DNA from: an uncultured Paraglaciecola sp.
GTDB taxonomy: Bacteria > Pseudomonadota > Gammaproteobacteria > Enterobacterales > Alteromonadaceae
Assembly (NCBI RefSeq): GCF_937123705.1
Contig: NZ_CAKZKO010000004.1
Location: 62,001-126,000 of the forward strand
Reading direction: 5' to 3'
Length of the DNA: 64,000 nucleotides
The position numbers and the translations under genes are program-made. Of this stretch, positions 15,953 through 26,344 are shown piece by piece; position 1 is the stretch's first letter, and each line of letters starts with the position of its first letter. The notes under the pieces were generated by a model. That model worked only from the letters and a program-made list of their open reading frames with translations, ran no database searches and was not told the DNA's origin.

Positions 15953-18595
15953 TTATTTTTTAGGTTTTTTGCGCTTGTCTTCAGCCTTCCATTTGCCGTC
16001 TGTGCACCAAGCAGACCAACCTGTTGCTTTGCCTTCTTCGTTTTCAGACATCACGTATTGCTGCTTGGTTTTACGACTGTAACGCACCACTGCAAGATTG
16101 CCATCGGGATCCTTAGGCGGAGCATCGGCTAAATAATAAAACTTAGGGGAGATCCTATCTCTAAACCTTGCCAGTTCTGCCACTTTAGGGGCACGAGTTT
16201 CCCTCGATTTAGGGAAATTATGAGCCGCTAAGAAAATTCCCGATGCACCGTCTCTAAGGACAAAGTGAGCATCAGATTTTTCGCATTCAAGCTCAGGCAA
16301 GTCAGTAGGATCTTCTTTAGGCGGCGCTGCTTCGCCATTTCGCAGTAACTTACGGGTATTTTTACATTCCTCGTTAGTACAACCAAAATATTTACCGAAG
16401 CGACCACTTTTAAGTTCCATATTTGACTGGCACTTGTCACATTCAATAATTGGCCCTTCGTAGCCTTTTATCTTAAAGGTGCCTTGCTCTACGTAAATAC
16501 CTTCGCAGGTAGGTGTATTACCGCATACATGTAATTTACGAGACTCATCCACCAAATAGCTATCCATAGCAGTACCACACTTATCACATCGGCGTTTCGA
16601 GCGTAATAATTCGGTTTCTAACTCTTCTTCATCATCTACCTTAATGACTTCGTCACCCGAGGTAAGATTCATAGTACCGGTACAGCGCTCTTTAGGGGGT
16701 AAACTGTAACCAGAACACCCTAAAAACACCCCGGTACTGGCGGTACGCACATTCATTGGACGCTCGCATTTACTACAACCAATATCGGTAGGTACGGCTT
16801 GATTAAGACGCATTCCCCCTTCTTCAGGAGATTTCTCGGCTAGATGTAATTTCTGTTCAAAATCTACATAAAAGTCATCCAGTACACCTTTCCATGAGGC
16901 ACTGCCTTCGGCTATTTCATCCAGTTGCTGCTCCATATTGGCGGTAAAGTCATAGCCAATCAGATCATCAAAATTTTCCATTAGGCGATCGTTGACTATT
17001 TCGCCCATTTTTTCGGCATAAAATCGCTTACTCTCTATTCTCGCGTAGCCTCTGTCTTGAATAGTTGAGATAATACTAGCGTAGGTAGAAGGACGTCCAA
17101 TACCGCGTTTTTCTAGCTCTTTCACTAAGGAAGCTTCATTAAAACGCGCCACAGGCTTAGTAAAATGTTGCTTGGGATCGAGTGCTTTAAGCTCTAAATT
17201 ATCGCCTTCTTTAACATCGGGCAGCATCAAGTCTTCGTCGCCCTTCTTACGCTGCGGGTTTTGTACCTTGGTCCACCCATCAAACTTCAATACACGCCCT
17301 TTTGCAGTGAGTTCAAATTCACCGGCTTTAACGCGAATAGTACTGGCGTCATATTTAGCATTGGTCATTTGACAAGCCACAAACTGACGCCAAATCAATT
17401 CGTACAAGCGCTGAGCATCACGCTCTACGTCACTCATTGATTCCGACTTTACTAAGACATTTGAAGGGCGAATAGCCTCGTGGGCCTCTTGCGCGCCTTC
17501 TTTGCTACCGTATCGGATCGGGTTTTCCGGTAGGTAATTGTTGCCAAAATTATCGCCGATATATTCACGACAACTGTCCACTGCTTCGTTGCTCAAGTTA
17601 GTCGAATCGGTACGCATATAGGTAATATGCCCAGCTTCGTATAAGCGCTGCGCCATCATCATGGTTTTCTTAACCCCAAAGCCTAAACGAGTACTGGCCG
17701 CTTGTTGCAAGGTTGAGGTGATAAAAGGAGCAGAAGGTTTACTTTGAGTGGGTCTAGACTCGCGGCTCACCACTTGGTAATTCGCACTTTGTAAGAAAGA
17801 CACCGCAATATCAGTTTGTGCTTTGTTGACCGGCTTAAATGCCACACCGTTTTCTTTAACCACTTGCATCCGCAAATTGGTTTGTTTGACTGTATTCAAA
17901 TCAGCATGCACATCCCAAAACTCTTCTGGAACAAAGGCCTTAATCTCTCTTTCACGATCCACCACTAAGCGTACGGCAACCGATTGCACCCGCCCTGCAG
18001 ACAAGCCTCTGGCGACCTTTTTCCATAATAATGGCGACACCATAAAACCTACAACACGGTCTAGAAAGCGTCTCGCTTGTTGTGCATTCACCATCTCGAT
18101 ATTTAATTTACCCGGGTGAGAAAATGCCTCTTGAATGGCGTTCTTGGTGATTTCGTTAAATACCACCCGCTGAAACTCTTTGCCTGGCTCGTCAATTAAT
18201 TCCCGTAAATGCCAAGCGATGGCTTCCCCTTCCCTATCCAAATCCGTTGCGAGATAGACAGTATCGGCATTTTTTGCCAATTTTTTTAACTCGTTAACAA
18301 CTTTTTCTTTGCCTTCAAGCACATCGTAATGAGCGTGCCAATCGTTTTTAGGATCAATCCCCATACGATCAACCAGCTTTTTATATTCATAATCACGCAA
18401 ATATTTCTCACGTTTTTTGTCGGTGAAAAGTTTGAGCTCTTTTGCTGGTTTTTTAGGCGCAACTTTACCCACAGCCTTGTGAGGAAGATCCCGAACGTGA
18501 CCGACACTAGATTTAACAATAAAATCTTTGCCGAGATATTTATTAATGGTTTTTGCCTTTGCCGGTGATTCGACAATGACTAGATGTTTTGCCAT
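15953..18595 (-). CDS. topA: DNA topoisomerase I
   Basis: Type IA topoisomerase that relaxes negative supercoils. The TOPRIM domain is at residues ~3-145, with E9 (IVESPAKA) and the acidic triad D118-x-D120-x-E122 (TDLDREGEA). The active-site tyrosine is Y326 in ITYMRTDST, which forms the covalent 5'-phosphotyrosine. The C-terminal third holds several four-cysteine zinc ribbons (for example [43 protein letters not shown]) and a basic tail ending in KKPKK. The length of 880 residues is close to the 865 of E. coli. It has its own terminator. The upstream region to astB is about 300 nt and must hold its promoter. Confidence 0.97.
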   Translation of the reverse strand: MAKHLVIVESPAKAKTINKYLGKDFIVKSSVGHVRDLPHKAVGKVAPKKPAKELKLFTDKKREKYLRDYEYKKLVDRMGIDPKNDWHAHYDVLEGKEKVVNELKKLAKNADTVYLATDLDREGEAIAWHLRELIDEPGKEFQRVVFNEITKNAIQEAFSHPGKLNIEMVNAQQARRFLDRVVGFMVSPLLWKKVARGLSAGRVQSVAVRLVVDREREIKAFVPEEFWDVHADLNTVKQTNLRMQVVKENGVAFKPVNKAQTDIAVSFLQSANYQVVSRESRPTQSKPSAPFITSTLQQAASTRLGFGVKKTMMMAQRLYEAGHITYMRTDSTNLSNEAVDSCREYIGDNFGNNYLPENPIRYGSKEGAQEAHEAIRPSNVLVKSESMSDVERDAQRLYELIWRQFVACQMTNAKYDASTIRVKAGEFELTAKGRVLKFDGWTKVQNPQRKKGDEDLMLPDVKEGDNLELKALDPKQHFTKPVARFNEASLVKELEKRGIGRPSTYASIISTIQDRGYARIESKRFYAEKMGEIVNDRLMENFDDLIGYDFTANMEQQLDEIAEGSASWKGVLDDFYVDFEQKLHLAEKSPEEGGMRLNQAVPTDIGCSKCERPMNVRTASTGVFLGCSGYSLPPKERCTGTMNLTSGDEVIKVDDEEELETELLRSKRRCDKCGTAMDSYLVDESRKLHVCGNTPTCEGIYVEQGTFKIKGYEGPIIECDKCQSNMELKSGRFGKYFGCTNEECKNTRKLLRNGEAAPPKEDPTDLPELECEKSDAHFVLRDGASGIFLAAHNFPKSRETRAPKVAELARFRDRISPKFYYLADAPPKDPDGNLAVVRYSRKTKQQYVMSENEEGKATGWSAWCTDGKWKAEDKRKKPKK

Positions 18596-18893
18596 AAATT
18601 GGTTTTAACCTTTGATTTTTATAGGTATTTATTACTTACGCCACCCCAAGGGGGGGCTTACCTGTGTAAATTGCTTTTTAACATATATCGACAAAATGAA
18701 TAGAAAACAAGTTCTTCTTCATACTTATCTAATATTCTTTTTTGCGACTCGTCTTTTGCCGCTCGCTTTTTGACCAGGTCGATTGGCAGAACAAACAAAA
18801 CCAGTATAATGCTCAACCCATGAAACATTGAGCGCAATATTTGCCTTAAATTTACAGGGTTTACTCCCAAAAACAACAACAGCAGAGGTGTAG
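18596..18893. other. intergenic region between topA and astB
   Basis: A 298-nt gap between divergent genes that should hold both promoters. It has a run of seven G (18650-18656) preceded by CCCC. A minus-strand reading frame of ~56 codons (18825 to 18658) has no ribosome binding site and I do not call it a gene. I see no clear operator, including no convincing ArgR box in front of astB. Confidence 0.4.
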
Positions 18894-20234
18894 ATGAAAC
18901 AGTTTGAAGCCAATTTTGATGGGTTAGTTGGGCCAACCCATAATTATGCAGGATTATCCTATGGCAACGTCGCCTCTTTAAGTAATGCAAGCGCATCGAG
19001 CAGTCCCAAACAAGCCGCTAAGCAGGGATTAAAGAAAATGAAGGCCCTAGCTGACCTTGGTATGGTTCAAGGTGTTCTAGCGCCTCAGGAGCGCCCAGAC
19101 ATTGTTTCGCTACGTAGACTAGGTTTTAGTGGAACAGACGCCAATGTTTTAGCCACGGCTGCTCAACAAGCACCGGCTATTTTCCAAGCCTGCTGCTCTG
19201 CCTCGAGTATGTGGACGGCCAACGCAGCCACTGTTTCCCCTAGTGGGGATACCAAAGACGGCAAAATCCATTTTACGCCAGCCAACTTAACCAATAAGTT
19301 TCATCGCTCCCTCGAGCCACAAGTCACAGGTAAAATTTTACGAGCCACCTTTGCCAATGATACATATTTTTCTCACCACACTCACTTGCCAGACAATGAA
19401 CACTTTGGCGACGAAGGCGCTGCAAACCACACCCGTCTTTGTAACCAATATGGCGAAGCAGGTTTAGAAATGTTTGTGTACGGCCGCCATGCTTTTGATA
19501 CCAGCAAACCGGCACCTAAGAAGTTCCCTGCCCGTCAAACCTTAGAGGCAAGTCAAGCGGTTGCGAGATTACACGGATTAAACGATGCGAATGTGGTGTA
19601 CGTACAACAAAACCCTGATTTAATTGACCAAGGGGTATTTCACAACGATGTGATAGCGGTAGGTAATCAGAATGTATTGTTTTATCACGAACAAGCGTTT
19701 TATCAATCTTCACAAGCACTTGTAGAAATTGAGCAAAAATTTGCTGGCGATAAAATACACTTTATCTGCGTAAAAACCGCAGAAGTGAGCGTACAAGATG
19801 CCATTAGCAGCTATTTATTTAACACCCAAATCATTACCCTAGCAAACGGCGAGATGGCAATTATTGCCCCCACCAATTGTCAAGAAAACCCAGCCGTATC
19901 AGCGTATTTAGCTAAACTTGTACAGCAAAACACCCCTATCAAACATGTTCACTACTTCGATGTGAAAGAAAGTATGCGTAACGGCGGCGGCCCAGCTTGC
20001 TTGCGTTTAAGAGTCGCGATGAATGCCCAAGAATATGCTGCGGTGAACCAAAGTACTTTGCTTAACGACAGTCAATTTGAACGCCTAAATAGCTGGGTAG
20101 ATAAACATTATCGGGATATCTTAAATGTGAGTGATTTGCACGATCCACAATTATTAATTGAATCCAGAACAGCCTTGGATGAATTAACCCAATTATTGCA
20201 ACTGGGTTCGGTTTATCCGTTTCAACAGGTGTAG
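18894..20234 (+). CDS. astB: N-succinylarginine dihydrolase
   Basis: Second enzyme of the arginine succinyltransferase (AST) catabolic pathway: it converts N2-succinylarginine to N2-succinylornithine, two ammonia and CO2. The guanidine-modifying catalytic residues match E. coli AstB: E174 (FGDEGAANH), H250 (VFHNDV) and C369 ([12 protein letters not shown]). The opening [18 protein letters not shown] is diagnostic. 446 residues is the normal length. The usual partners astC, astA, astD and astE are not adjacent; the gene stands alone, facing away from topA and ending at a strong bidirectional terminator. Confidence 0.97.
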   Translation: MKQFEANFDGLVGPTHNYAGLSYGNVASLSNASASSSPKQAAKQGLKKMKALADLGMVQGVLAPQERPDIVSLRRLGFSGTDANVLATAAQQAPAIFQACCSASSMWTANAATVSPSGDTKDGKIHFTPANLTNKFHRSLEPQVTGKILRATFANDTYFSHHTHLPDNEHFGDEGAANHTRLCNQYGEAGLEMFVYGRHAFDTSKPAPKKFPARQTLEASQAVARLHGLNDANVVYVQQNPDLIDQGVFHNDVIAVGNQNVLFYHEQAFYQSSQALVEIEQKFAGDKIHFICVKTAEVSVQDAISSYLFNTQIITLANGEMAIIAPTNCQENPAVSAYLAKLVQQNTPIKHVHYFDVKESMRNGGGPACLRLRVAMNAQEYAAVNQSTLLNDSQFERLNSWVDKHYRDILNVSDLHDPQLLIESRTALDELTQLLQLGSVYPFQQV

Positions 20235-20252
20235 TTTTTTAGAAAATAAAAT

Positions 20253-20280
20253 AGCCAGTCCAAAATTAATCGGACTGGCT
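20253..20280. terminator. bidirectional terminator between astB and the Ig-like lipoprotein gene
   Basis: A perfect 9-bp stem AGCCAGTCC / GGACTGGCT with a 10-nt loop lies between two convergent genes. On the minus strand it is followed by ATTTTATTTTCT, giving a good T-rich tail; on the plus strand the tail is short. Confidence 0.75.
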
Positions 20281-20291
20281 AAATGATCCTT

Positions 20292-22640
20292 CTATAGAGA
20301 ATTATCACATGTACGATTAGCACCGTCATCTATAGTGATAAACTTAGGAATTTGAGTAGGGTTAGGCTCATCATCTCCTGGATACTCTGGGTTTTCAACT
20401 TCCACAAAATGTACCCCAGTACCAAAAGGGTTAGAGTTTGGTGGCGTGGTTTCGATGGCTAAATCAGCCGCCGACGCCGACAATGTGTAAAAATAACTCG
20501 CTTGTGATTCACTACCAGATACTGGCGTACTCGCGGTAATTTTAACTTGTCCCCATGCTGCATATGTTTTGGCATATCTTAATTCAATGATGGCTTGGCC
20601 ATTCTCATCGGTCTTAATATCGCCGTCAATAGACATAATGTTTCCTGGTGTTAACTCGCCGTCACCATTTTTATCTTCGTTAGGGTCCTTAATGCCATCA
20701 TCATCTACATCTTCATTCGGACACCCATGGGTTTGTACCGCCGTCCAATACTCAAAATTTGCTGCACTGGGATAGGCAACCCAATAACCTTTATAAAAAG
20801 CTGAACGAATTCGATGAAAGTTAGAATCATCAGGTGCCGCATTGGGTTCAAGAAATTCCGTATATTTAACCGGTGTGCCAGTAACTGTTAGTTCAACATC
20901 ACTTACAGGGTTAGAATTGGCATCTGTAACAAAAACAGTGAACTTCTTCAGATAACTCGTTTCGTCAGGAGCTTCAATTATGTTACCTGTACCAATTGAA
21001 ATAAATTGTGCTCTGTTCGCTACGGTTAAATTCACACTCGATGCAATGCCTGAGCTTGGCTCAGTGGCCGAAACTGTAATCCCATCTTCTGATGTGACAT
21101 TTAATGAAGTATAAACGGTTGAGGCCAACCCATTGCCATCAGTAATGGCTGATGCCGGAGATATCTGGCCGCTACTGACATCGTCAGTGGTAAAATTAAC
21201 GACCTTTCCTTTCACTAAGTTACCTGCAGCATCACGCAATACAGCTGTGATAGTACTTTTTTGTCCCGCTGGACCAATAGAGTTTGGACTAGCTGATAGA
21301 ATCATATTACTTACATGAGTAGCAATAAACTCCACTTCAGCCGTCACATTGACGACATTATCATCTGCGTCAATACCTTGAGCGGAAATTATTGCCAAGC
21401 CAGCATTGTTTGAACTTATTTGAAAACTTGCTTTACCGCTGCTATTGGTTTTAACATTTGTTTTCGACAATGTGCCTCTTGTAGTTGTTAAAGTTATGTC
21501 ACCATTTGCAAAGGGAACATTCTCTTTTAACCAAGTTAACTCAATATTTTTTGATGTTCCTAAAGGTATTTCTTCGTCTGGCACTTGAGTGAAGCTAAAC
21601 TGATCCTGCTGGACACTGACATTCAAAGTACCACTCGTATTTAGCGCAGATGCGGTAATCACATCCATTCCTGAATAACTGCCAGTAAACTTAACCAGTA
21701 CCTGTCCTTCTCCATCAGTGACAAAATTTGTCGCTTCGAAGTCATTGCCATTTTGAGAGTTCAGTTGAATCTCTTGATTCGCTATCCCTACACCATCAAA
21801 GTCAGACAGAAAAACAGTGAAATTTGCTGATTCTCCTAGAATAACTGAAGGAGGACCGTTAATAGCTAGTACCGTTCCTAACACTTGAATATCTAGAGAT
21901 TGAGATTCAGGCAACCCCGCCGCATTAGCAGTCACAACTATTGTTCTATTTTCAGGCTTATTCTGAGTATTGAGTAAAGCTCTTGCGATACCATCCACAC
22001 CAGTTACCGCAACACTACCACCGTTTTCTATTTTGATACTCGCGCCAGAATTAGCTGAAAAGGTGACATCAACACCTTCAAGTAACACATTGTTTTTATC
22101 TTTAACCAATGCAATTAATTCAATTTCATCAGAGCCACTGGACGCTAACAGGGTTGAATTACTAAATAAGTCTAAAGAAGCAGGCAACGCGTTAATGTTT
22201 TTGCCCGCAGAGTTAAAAGTAGTAGCTGCAGTTTCACCAGAACTTAGGGTCGCAACAACTTCACCTGCCCCTGAGCTTGCACCTACTAAAATATCAATTA
22301 TTGCCATTCCGCTTGCATCAGTAGAAGCTGTGCCTGAATCATTACCAAAAACAGCCAAACCTTCAGGTTGGAAAGAATAAGTTATTAACGTTGATACAAC
22401 AGGATCACCATTTGAGTCTGTCGCCATGGCGGTAAGCGTTAACGGTGTGCCTTCACTTAAATCTGTTGAAGGTTGTCCACTGGCATCTGTGAAGGCCAAT
22501 TGAATACTTCTGGTAACATTCGCCCCCCCAGTATTGCCGCCAGTAGGGCTATCATCGCGGGAGACGCTACCTCCGCCGCCACATGAGAAAAGGCTAAGTA
22601 GTGCCAAAAATCCAAACAATGTTCTCAAACGTAAAATCAT
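20292..22640 (-). CDS. large lipoprotein with tandem bacterial Ig-like (Big_1) domains
   Basis: A 782-residue surface or periplasmic protein. The N terminus is a lipoprotein signal with lipobox LFSC and the lipidated cysteine near residue 20, then a glycine run. Residues ~45-600 hold about five Ig-like domains of the invasin/intimin Big_1 type, seen as recurring elements such as TDASGMAIIDI, TDGEGQVLVKF, TNSSGKASFQI and TDGNGLASTVY. Around residues 640-670 an acidic DVDDDGIKDPNEDKNGDGE segment resembles calcium-binding EF-hand/thrombospondin-type loops. Cysteines in HGCPNED and near the C terminus may pair. The role is likely structural or adhesive (inference). It is monocistronic. Confidence 0.85.
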   Translation of the reverse strand: MILRLRTLFGFLALLSLFSCGGGGSVSRDDSPTGGNTGGANVTRSIQLAFTDASGQPSTDLSEGTPLTLTAMATDSNGDPVVSTLITYSFQPEGLAVFGNDSGTASTDASGMAIIDILVGASSGAGEVVATLSSGETAATTFNSAGKNINALPASLDLFSNSTLLASSGSDEIELIALVKDKNNVLLEGVDVTFSANSGASIKIENGGSVAVTGVDGIARALLNTQNKPENRTIVVTANAAGLPESQSLDIQVLGTVLAINGPPSVILGESANFTVFLSDFDGVGIANQEIQLNSQNGNDFEATNFVTDGEGQVLVKFTGSYSGMDVITASALNTSGTLNVSVQQDQFSFTQVPDEEIPLGTSKNIELTWLKENVPFANGDITLTTTRGTLSKTNVKTNSSGKASFQISSNNAGLAIISAQGIDADDNVVNVTAEVEFIATHVSNMILSASPNSIGPAGQKSTITAVLRDAAGNLVKGKVVNFTTDDVSSGQISPASAITDGNGLASTVYTSLNVTSEDGITVSATEPSSGIASSVNLTVANRAQFISIGTGNIIEAPDETSYLKKFTVFVTDANSNPVSDVELTVTGTPVKYTEFLEPNAAPDDSNFHRIRSAFYKGYWVAYPSAANFEYWTAVQTHGCPNEDVDDDGIKDPNEDKNGDGELTPGNIMSIDGDIKTDENGQAIIELRYAKTYAAWGQVKITASTPVSGSESQASYFYTLSASAADLAIETTPPNSNPFGTGVHFVEVENPEYPGDDEPNPTQIPKFITIDDGANRTCDNSL

Positions 22641-22802
22641 AAACCTTTCCTATACACATGGGCCATATTATGATGGCATATTCATTTTAACAGTACATCT
22701 TATCTCGCTATCTTGCTAATCTAGTCTCAGATAAAGCCAGATAACCACATTTACTTAGTACTTTAACAAGCACTTTTAACAACAATAAAGCTTAGGATTT
22801 CC

Positions 22803-24182
22803 ATGACTACTTCAACACATTTGTCATCACAAAAACCCAATACCCAAAAATTCGGTCTTACTGCTCGGATCTTTATCGGCATGATTGCCGGAATACTTAT
22901 CGGAGCATTACTACAATGGTTGTTTGATGATAGCGGAGATTTTTCGTTTAGTGTATTCGGCTTGCATGTTTCAACGTATACACTTTTAGTTGAAGGTATA
23001 TTTAATGTAGTGGGAAGTATCTTTATTGCCAGTTTAAAAATGCTGGTTGTGCCCTTAGTTTTTGTTTCACTAGTGTGTGGCACGTCCAGTTTATCTGATC
23101 CTTCCAAGTTAGGGCGACTCGGCGGAAAGTCAATACTCTTATACATAGGCACAACCGCTATTGCTATTAGCTTAGCAGTGTCTTTTGCATTATTGGTGGC
23201 GCCAGGCGAAGGCTTAAACTTAGCAACTCAAAGCACTTTTGTGGCAAAAGAAGCGCCTTCTTTGGGTCAAGTTATTATCAACATGATGCCCACTAATCCT
23301 GTTAATGCCATGGCCCAAGGTAATATGTTGCAAATTATTGTGTTTGCAGTGTTTTTTGGTATTGCTATGGCAATGACAGGAGACACGGGCAAACGTCTAA
23401 CATCAGTATTTGAAGATTTAAGTACAGTCATCATGAAATTGGTCAGTATATTAATGAACTTGGCCCCATATGGGGTGTTTGTGTTAATGGCTAAATTATT
23501 TGCGACTATCGGTTTTGATACTATTGCTAGTTTGCTTAAATACTTCTTGCTTGTAATTTTTGTATTATTAGTTCACGCATTTGTTTCCTATCCGATTATT
23601 TTAAAGGCATTAAGTGGCTTAAGCCCGCTTATGTTGCTTAGAAAAATGCGTGATGCGGCATTATTTGCATTTAGTACCTCTAGTAGTAGCGCTACGCTTC
23701 CCATAACAATGGAAACAGCGATTAAAAAACTCGGTGTTAAACGCTCTGTGGCTTCTTTTACTGTGCCACTTGGCTCTACTATTAACATGGACGGCACAGC
23801 CATCATGCAAGGCGTTGCAACAGTGTTTATTGCACAGGTTTATGCTGTTGACTTAACCTTATCCGATTATATGATGGTGATACTCACTGCCACATTAGCC
23901 TCGGTGGGCACTGCAGGTGTGCCTGGAGTGGGTCTTATTATGCTTGCTATGGTATTACAACAAGTCAACTTACCCGTAGAAGGAATTGCGTTAATTATAG
24001 GCGTAGATAGATTGTTAGATATGACCCGAACGGCAGTTAATGTTACTGGCGATTGTATGGTGGCGTGTATTGTAGGCAAGAGTGAAAACGAACTCGATTT
24101 GCAACGCTTTAACGACCTAGATGCAGGCAAAAAACATGAAGAAGTGGATTTTGAGCATTTTGAAAATAACAGTCCCAGTTAG
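22803..24182 (+). CDS. dicarboxylate/amino acid:cation symporter (DAACS family)
   Basis: A 459-residue inner-membrane secondary transporter of the GltP/GltT/DctA family, importing acidic amino acids or C4-dicarboxylates with sodium or protons. The serine-rich re-entrant hairpin HP1 is seen in FSTSSSSATLPITME, followed by the TM7 motif PLGSTINMDGTAIMQG and the second hairpin in LASVGTAGVPGVG. The TM8 substrate-binding region reads DRLLDMTRTAVNVTGD, where the aspartate, arginine and asparagine are typical. The start is preceded by AGGA. Substrate (glutamate, aspartate or other) cannot be decided from sequence alone. It is monocistronic. Confidence 0.93.
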   Translation: MTTSTHLSSQKPNTQKFGLTARIFIGMIAGILIGALLQWLFDDSGDFSFSVFGLHVSTYTLLVEGIFNVVGSIFIASLKMLVVPLVFVSLVCGTSSLSDPSKLGRLGGKSILLYIGTTAIAISLAVSFALLVAPGEGLNLATQSTFVAKEAPSLGQVIINMMPTNPVNAMAQGNMLQIIVFAVFFGIAMAMTGDTGKRLTSVFEDLSTVIMKLVSILMNLAPYGVFVLMAKLFATIGFDTIASLLKYFLLVIFVLLVHAFVSYPIILKALSGLSPLMLLRKMRDAALFAFSTSSSSATLPITMETAIKKLGVKRSVASFTVPLGSTINMDGTAIMQGVATVFIAQVYAVDLTLSDYMMVILTATLASVGTAGVPGVGLIMLAMVLQQVNLPVEGIALIIGVDRLLDMTRTAVNVTGDCMVACIVGKSENELDLQRFNDLDAGKKHEEVDFEHFENNSPS

Positions 24183-24188
24183 TTTATC

Positions 24189-24680
24189 TTAGTCTAAATC
24201 TTCCACTGGCCATAATGCGATGTAGTCTTCGAATTGTTCGAGATCTACATCTTTGTCTGAAACGGTTTTACCCCGCACCGACATCCCCGCCTTATGCATG
24301 GCTGATTTTTTATTTTTATTCAGTAGAGGGTGCCAACTAGGTAGCCCTCTGCCTTCGTACAAGCGGCGATAACTGCAACTTTGAGGCATAAAAAAGATAT
24401 CTTGAAGGTTACTTTTAGTCAATTTGACACACTCAGGCACTAACCTAGTGCGTTCGGAATATTGGGTACAAGCGCACGTTTTTGTGTTTAGTAACTGACA
24501 AGCGATATTGGTGTAGTGGATCTTTTCTCCGGCTTGGATTTGATCCGTCGATTTTGCCTCTTCAGCGCTTTCATCATCAATAAATTTATGCAAACAGCAC
24601 TTAGCACAGCCATCGCATATTCCTTCCCACTGTTTTTCAGTCATATCCTCAAGGGATGTGTTTTCCCAATATTTATTCAT
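24189..24680 (-). CDS. ycgN: YcgN family cysteine-cluster protein (UPF0260)
   Basis: A 163-residue cytoplasmic protein of the UPF0260 family, related to E. coli YcgN. The N-terminal motif CDGCAKCCLHK and further cysteines in CQLLNTKTCACTQYSERT and PQSCSYRRL give a zinc- or iron-binding cysteine cluster. The C-terminal part reads LPSWHPLL and GKTVSDKDVDLEQFEDYIALWP, characteristic of the family. Biochemical function is not known. It is the last gene of a same-strand block (ycgL, mltB, ycgM, ycgN); the ycgL-ycgM-ycgN association is also seen in E. coli. Confidence 0.93.
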   Translation of the reverse strand: MNKYWENTSLEDMTEKQWEGICDGCAKCCLHKFIDDESAEEAKSTDQIQAGEKIHYTNIACQLLNTKTCACTQYSERTRLVPECVKLTKSNLQDIFFMPQSCSYRRLYEGRGLPSWHPLLNKNKKSAMHKAGMSVRGKTVSDKDVDLEQFEDYIALWPVEDLD

Positions 24681-24706
24681 GGCTGTACCTCTTCGTATCT
24701 CATTTG

Positions 24707-25372
24707 TTAAACAACGGTTGTGTTAACCCTAAAATGTCCATCTAGTTCAACTTCTAGCTGATCGTCACTCGACAATGCTGCCACTCCTTTTGGTGTACCT
24801 GTCATCACTATATCACCGGGTAATAGTGAAAATGTTTGAGATATATTGGCCAATAATTCTAGTATGGGAAACAACATGGCTTGACTATTGCCATGCTGTC
24901 TTAAACTGTTATTCACCTGCAAACTAAAGGTTATATTGCACAAATCCTTAACCTTCTCTTTAGCAACAAACTGTGACATGGGACAACTAAGATCAAACGC
25001 TTTGGCGCGCTCCCAAGGCTGCCCTTGTTTTTTAAGTCTGCCTTGTACTTCTCTTAAGGTGAGATCTAAGCCTAGCCCAATCCCCCATATTGCTTGCGCT
25101 GCAACTTGTAACGAGGCTTGGCTGAGTGGGGATTTGATCAAGACTGCAATTTCCAATTCATTGTGACAAGGCCCTAAATTTTTAGGTAAAACCACTGACC
25201 TGTGAAGGATGGCGAGACTAGTACTAGGCTTAATAAACAACAAAGGCTCACTAGGGATATCATTTTCTAGCTCTTTAATATGCTGCAGATAATTGCGTCC
25301 AACACAGACCACTTTACCTAGGGGTAAATCAATATTTTGGCCATCGTTATCAATATGTTTATAGTCAAACAA
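24707..25372 (-). CDS. ycgM: fumarylacetoacetate hydrolase family protein, YcgM type
   Basis: FAH-fold metal-dependent hydrolase or decarboxylase related to E. coli YcgM, acting on small keto- or diketo acids such as acylpyruvates (family knowledge). The core motifs are KVVCVGRNYLQHIKEL, EPLLFIKPST, the metal-binding ELEIAVLI and the C-terminal GDIVMTGTPKGVA. I choose a TTG start at 25372, which gives 221 residues (E. coli 219) and has AAGGA about 10 nt upstream; the longer ATG reading from 25426 would overlap mltB by 50 nt and add 18 residues absent from the family. It sits directly downstream of mltB. Confidence 0.88.
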   Translation of the reverse strand: MFDYKHIDNDGQNIDLPLGKVVCVGRNYLQHIKELENDIPSEPLLFIKPSTSLAILHRSVVLPKNLGPCHNELEIAVLIKSPLSQASLQVAAQAIWGIGLGLDLTLREVQGRLKKQGQPWERAKAFDLSCPMSQFVAKEKVKDLCNITFSLQVNNSLRQHGNSQAMLFPILELLANISQTFSLLPGDIVMTGTPKGVAALSSDDQLEVELDGHFRVNTTVV

Positions 25373-25376
25373 GGCT

Positions 25377-26342
25377 TTATGATCCTTTTTTAATACGATC
25401 TGACAAATAACTGACCGATATCCCAAAATAGCTGGAACGATTCCATTTCATTAGGGTGTGAAAATTTTCATAAACCAAATAAATACGGCCGTTGTTACCA
25501 TCGGGTTTTATCAGCGAGGCTTTAACCGAAACTTGGGGTAAATCTTGACCATTGTAACGCCTCACACCGGCTTGCTGCCAATCAGATAACGGGCGTTTTT
25601 TAGAAGGCTTTAGCCCTGCAAGACTAAAGTCAAAGCCCTCTAAAACCTTTACCTGACGGCCCCAAGTAAGCTCCTCACTCCACCCCTCAGACTTTAAAAA
25701 GTTAGCAATTGAAGCAAACACATCGGCTTTATTGTGCCAAATATCTTTGCGACCATCCTTGTCAAAATCAACAGCATAATTTAGGAAAGAGGTGGGCATA
25801 AACTGACTCTGGCCCATTGCGCCAGCCCATGAGCCAACAAAATCTTCTAACTTAACGTGTTTTTGTTGCAGTATTTTTAAGGCAGCAAACAACTGTTTTT
25901 TAAACAATGCTTCTCGCCTGCCTTCGTAAGCTAAAGTGACTAATGAATTAATCACTGAGTGTTTGCCCATGATTTTGCCAAAGTTACTTTCGTTCCCCCA
26001 AAGTGCCACGATAAAGCGTTTTTGCACCCCAAATTGTTGCTCAACTCTATCCAACAGTGCTTTGTGCTCTGTCATTAGTCCTATGGCTTGCTTTACTTTC
26101 CAATCCGGTACGCGGGTGGCTAAGTAGGTATCTAAGGTTATTTTTGTTTCAGGCTGGTTCTTGTCTGCTTTTACGGTCTTTTTACGATAACTAACGCCAG
26201 TAAAGACTTGTTCAACAAAGTCTTGGCTGTAACCTTGCTCCATGGCTTGTCGTTTCAAGTCGACTAAATACTCCTCAAAACTAGGTTTGGCATTTAGTTG
26301 TTGACTGAGTAACCCCAATAAAATGATAGCTATATATTTCAT
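25377..26342 (-). CDS. mltB: lytic murein transglycosylase B
   Basis: Peptidoglycan-cleaving lytic transglycosylase of the MltB/SltB1 family, cutting the MurNAc-GlcNAc bond to leave a 1,6-anhydro end. The catalytic glutamate is E118 in ALWGNESNFG, followed by the family segment GSWAGAMGQSQFMPTSF and a DFDKDGRKDIW loop. The signal peptide (residues 1-18, ending QLNA) lacks a lipobox cysteine, so this is a soluble periplasmic form rather than a lipoprotein. 321 residues is normal for the catalytic region. It starts 2 nt after ycgL and is followed by ycgM, in a tight operon. Confidence 0.93.
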   Translation of the reverse strand: MKYIAIILLGLLSQQLNAKPSFEEYLVDLKRQAMEQGYSQDFVEQVFTGVSYRKKTVKADKNQPETKITLDTYLATRVPDWKVKQAIGLMTEHKALLDRVEQQFGVQKRFIVALWGNESNFGKIMGKHSVINSLVTLAYEGRREALFKKQLFAALKILQQKHVKLEDFVGSWAGAMGQSQFMPTSFLNYAVDFDKDGRKDIWHNKADVFASIANFLKSEGWSEELTWGRQVKVLEGFDFSLAGLKPSKKRPLSDWQQAGVRRYNGQDLPQVSVKASLIKPDGNNGRIYLVYENFHTLMKWNRSSYFGISVSYLSDRIKKGS

Positions 26343-26344
26343 GT

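Noticed and set aside
18658..18996. Minus-strand reading frame between topA and astB
   Set aside because: It overlaps the start of astB and has no ribosome binding site; a shorter version from 18825 (56 codons) also lacks one. The protein resembles nothing I know.
22641..22802. Possible riboswitch upstream of the DAACS symporter
   Set aside because: The region is AT-rich with no recognisable glycine, lysine or other aptamer core.
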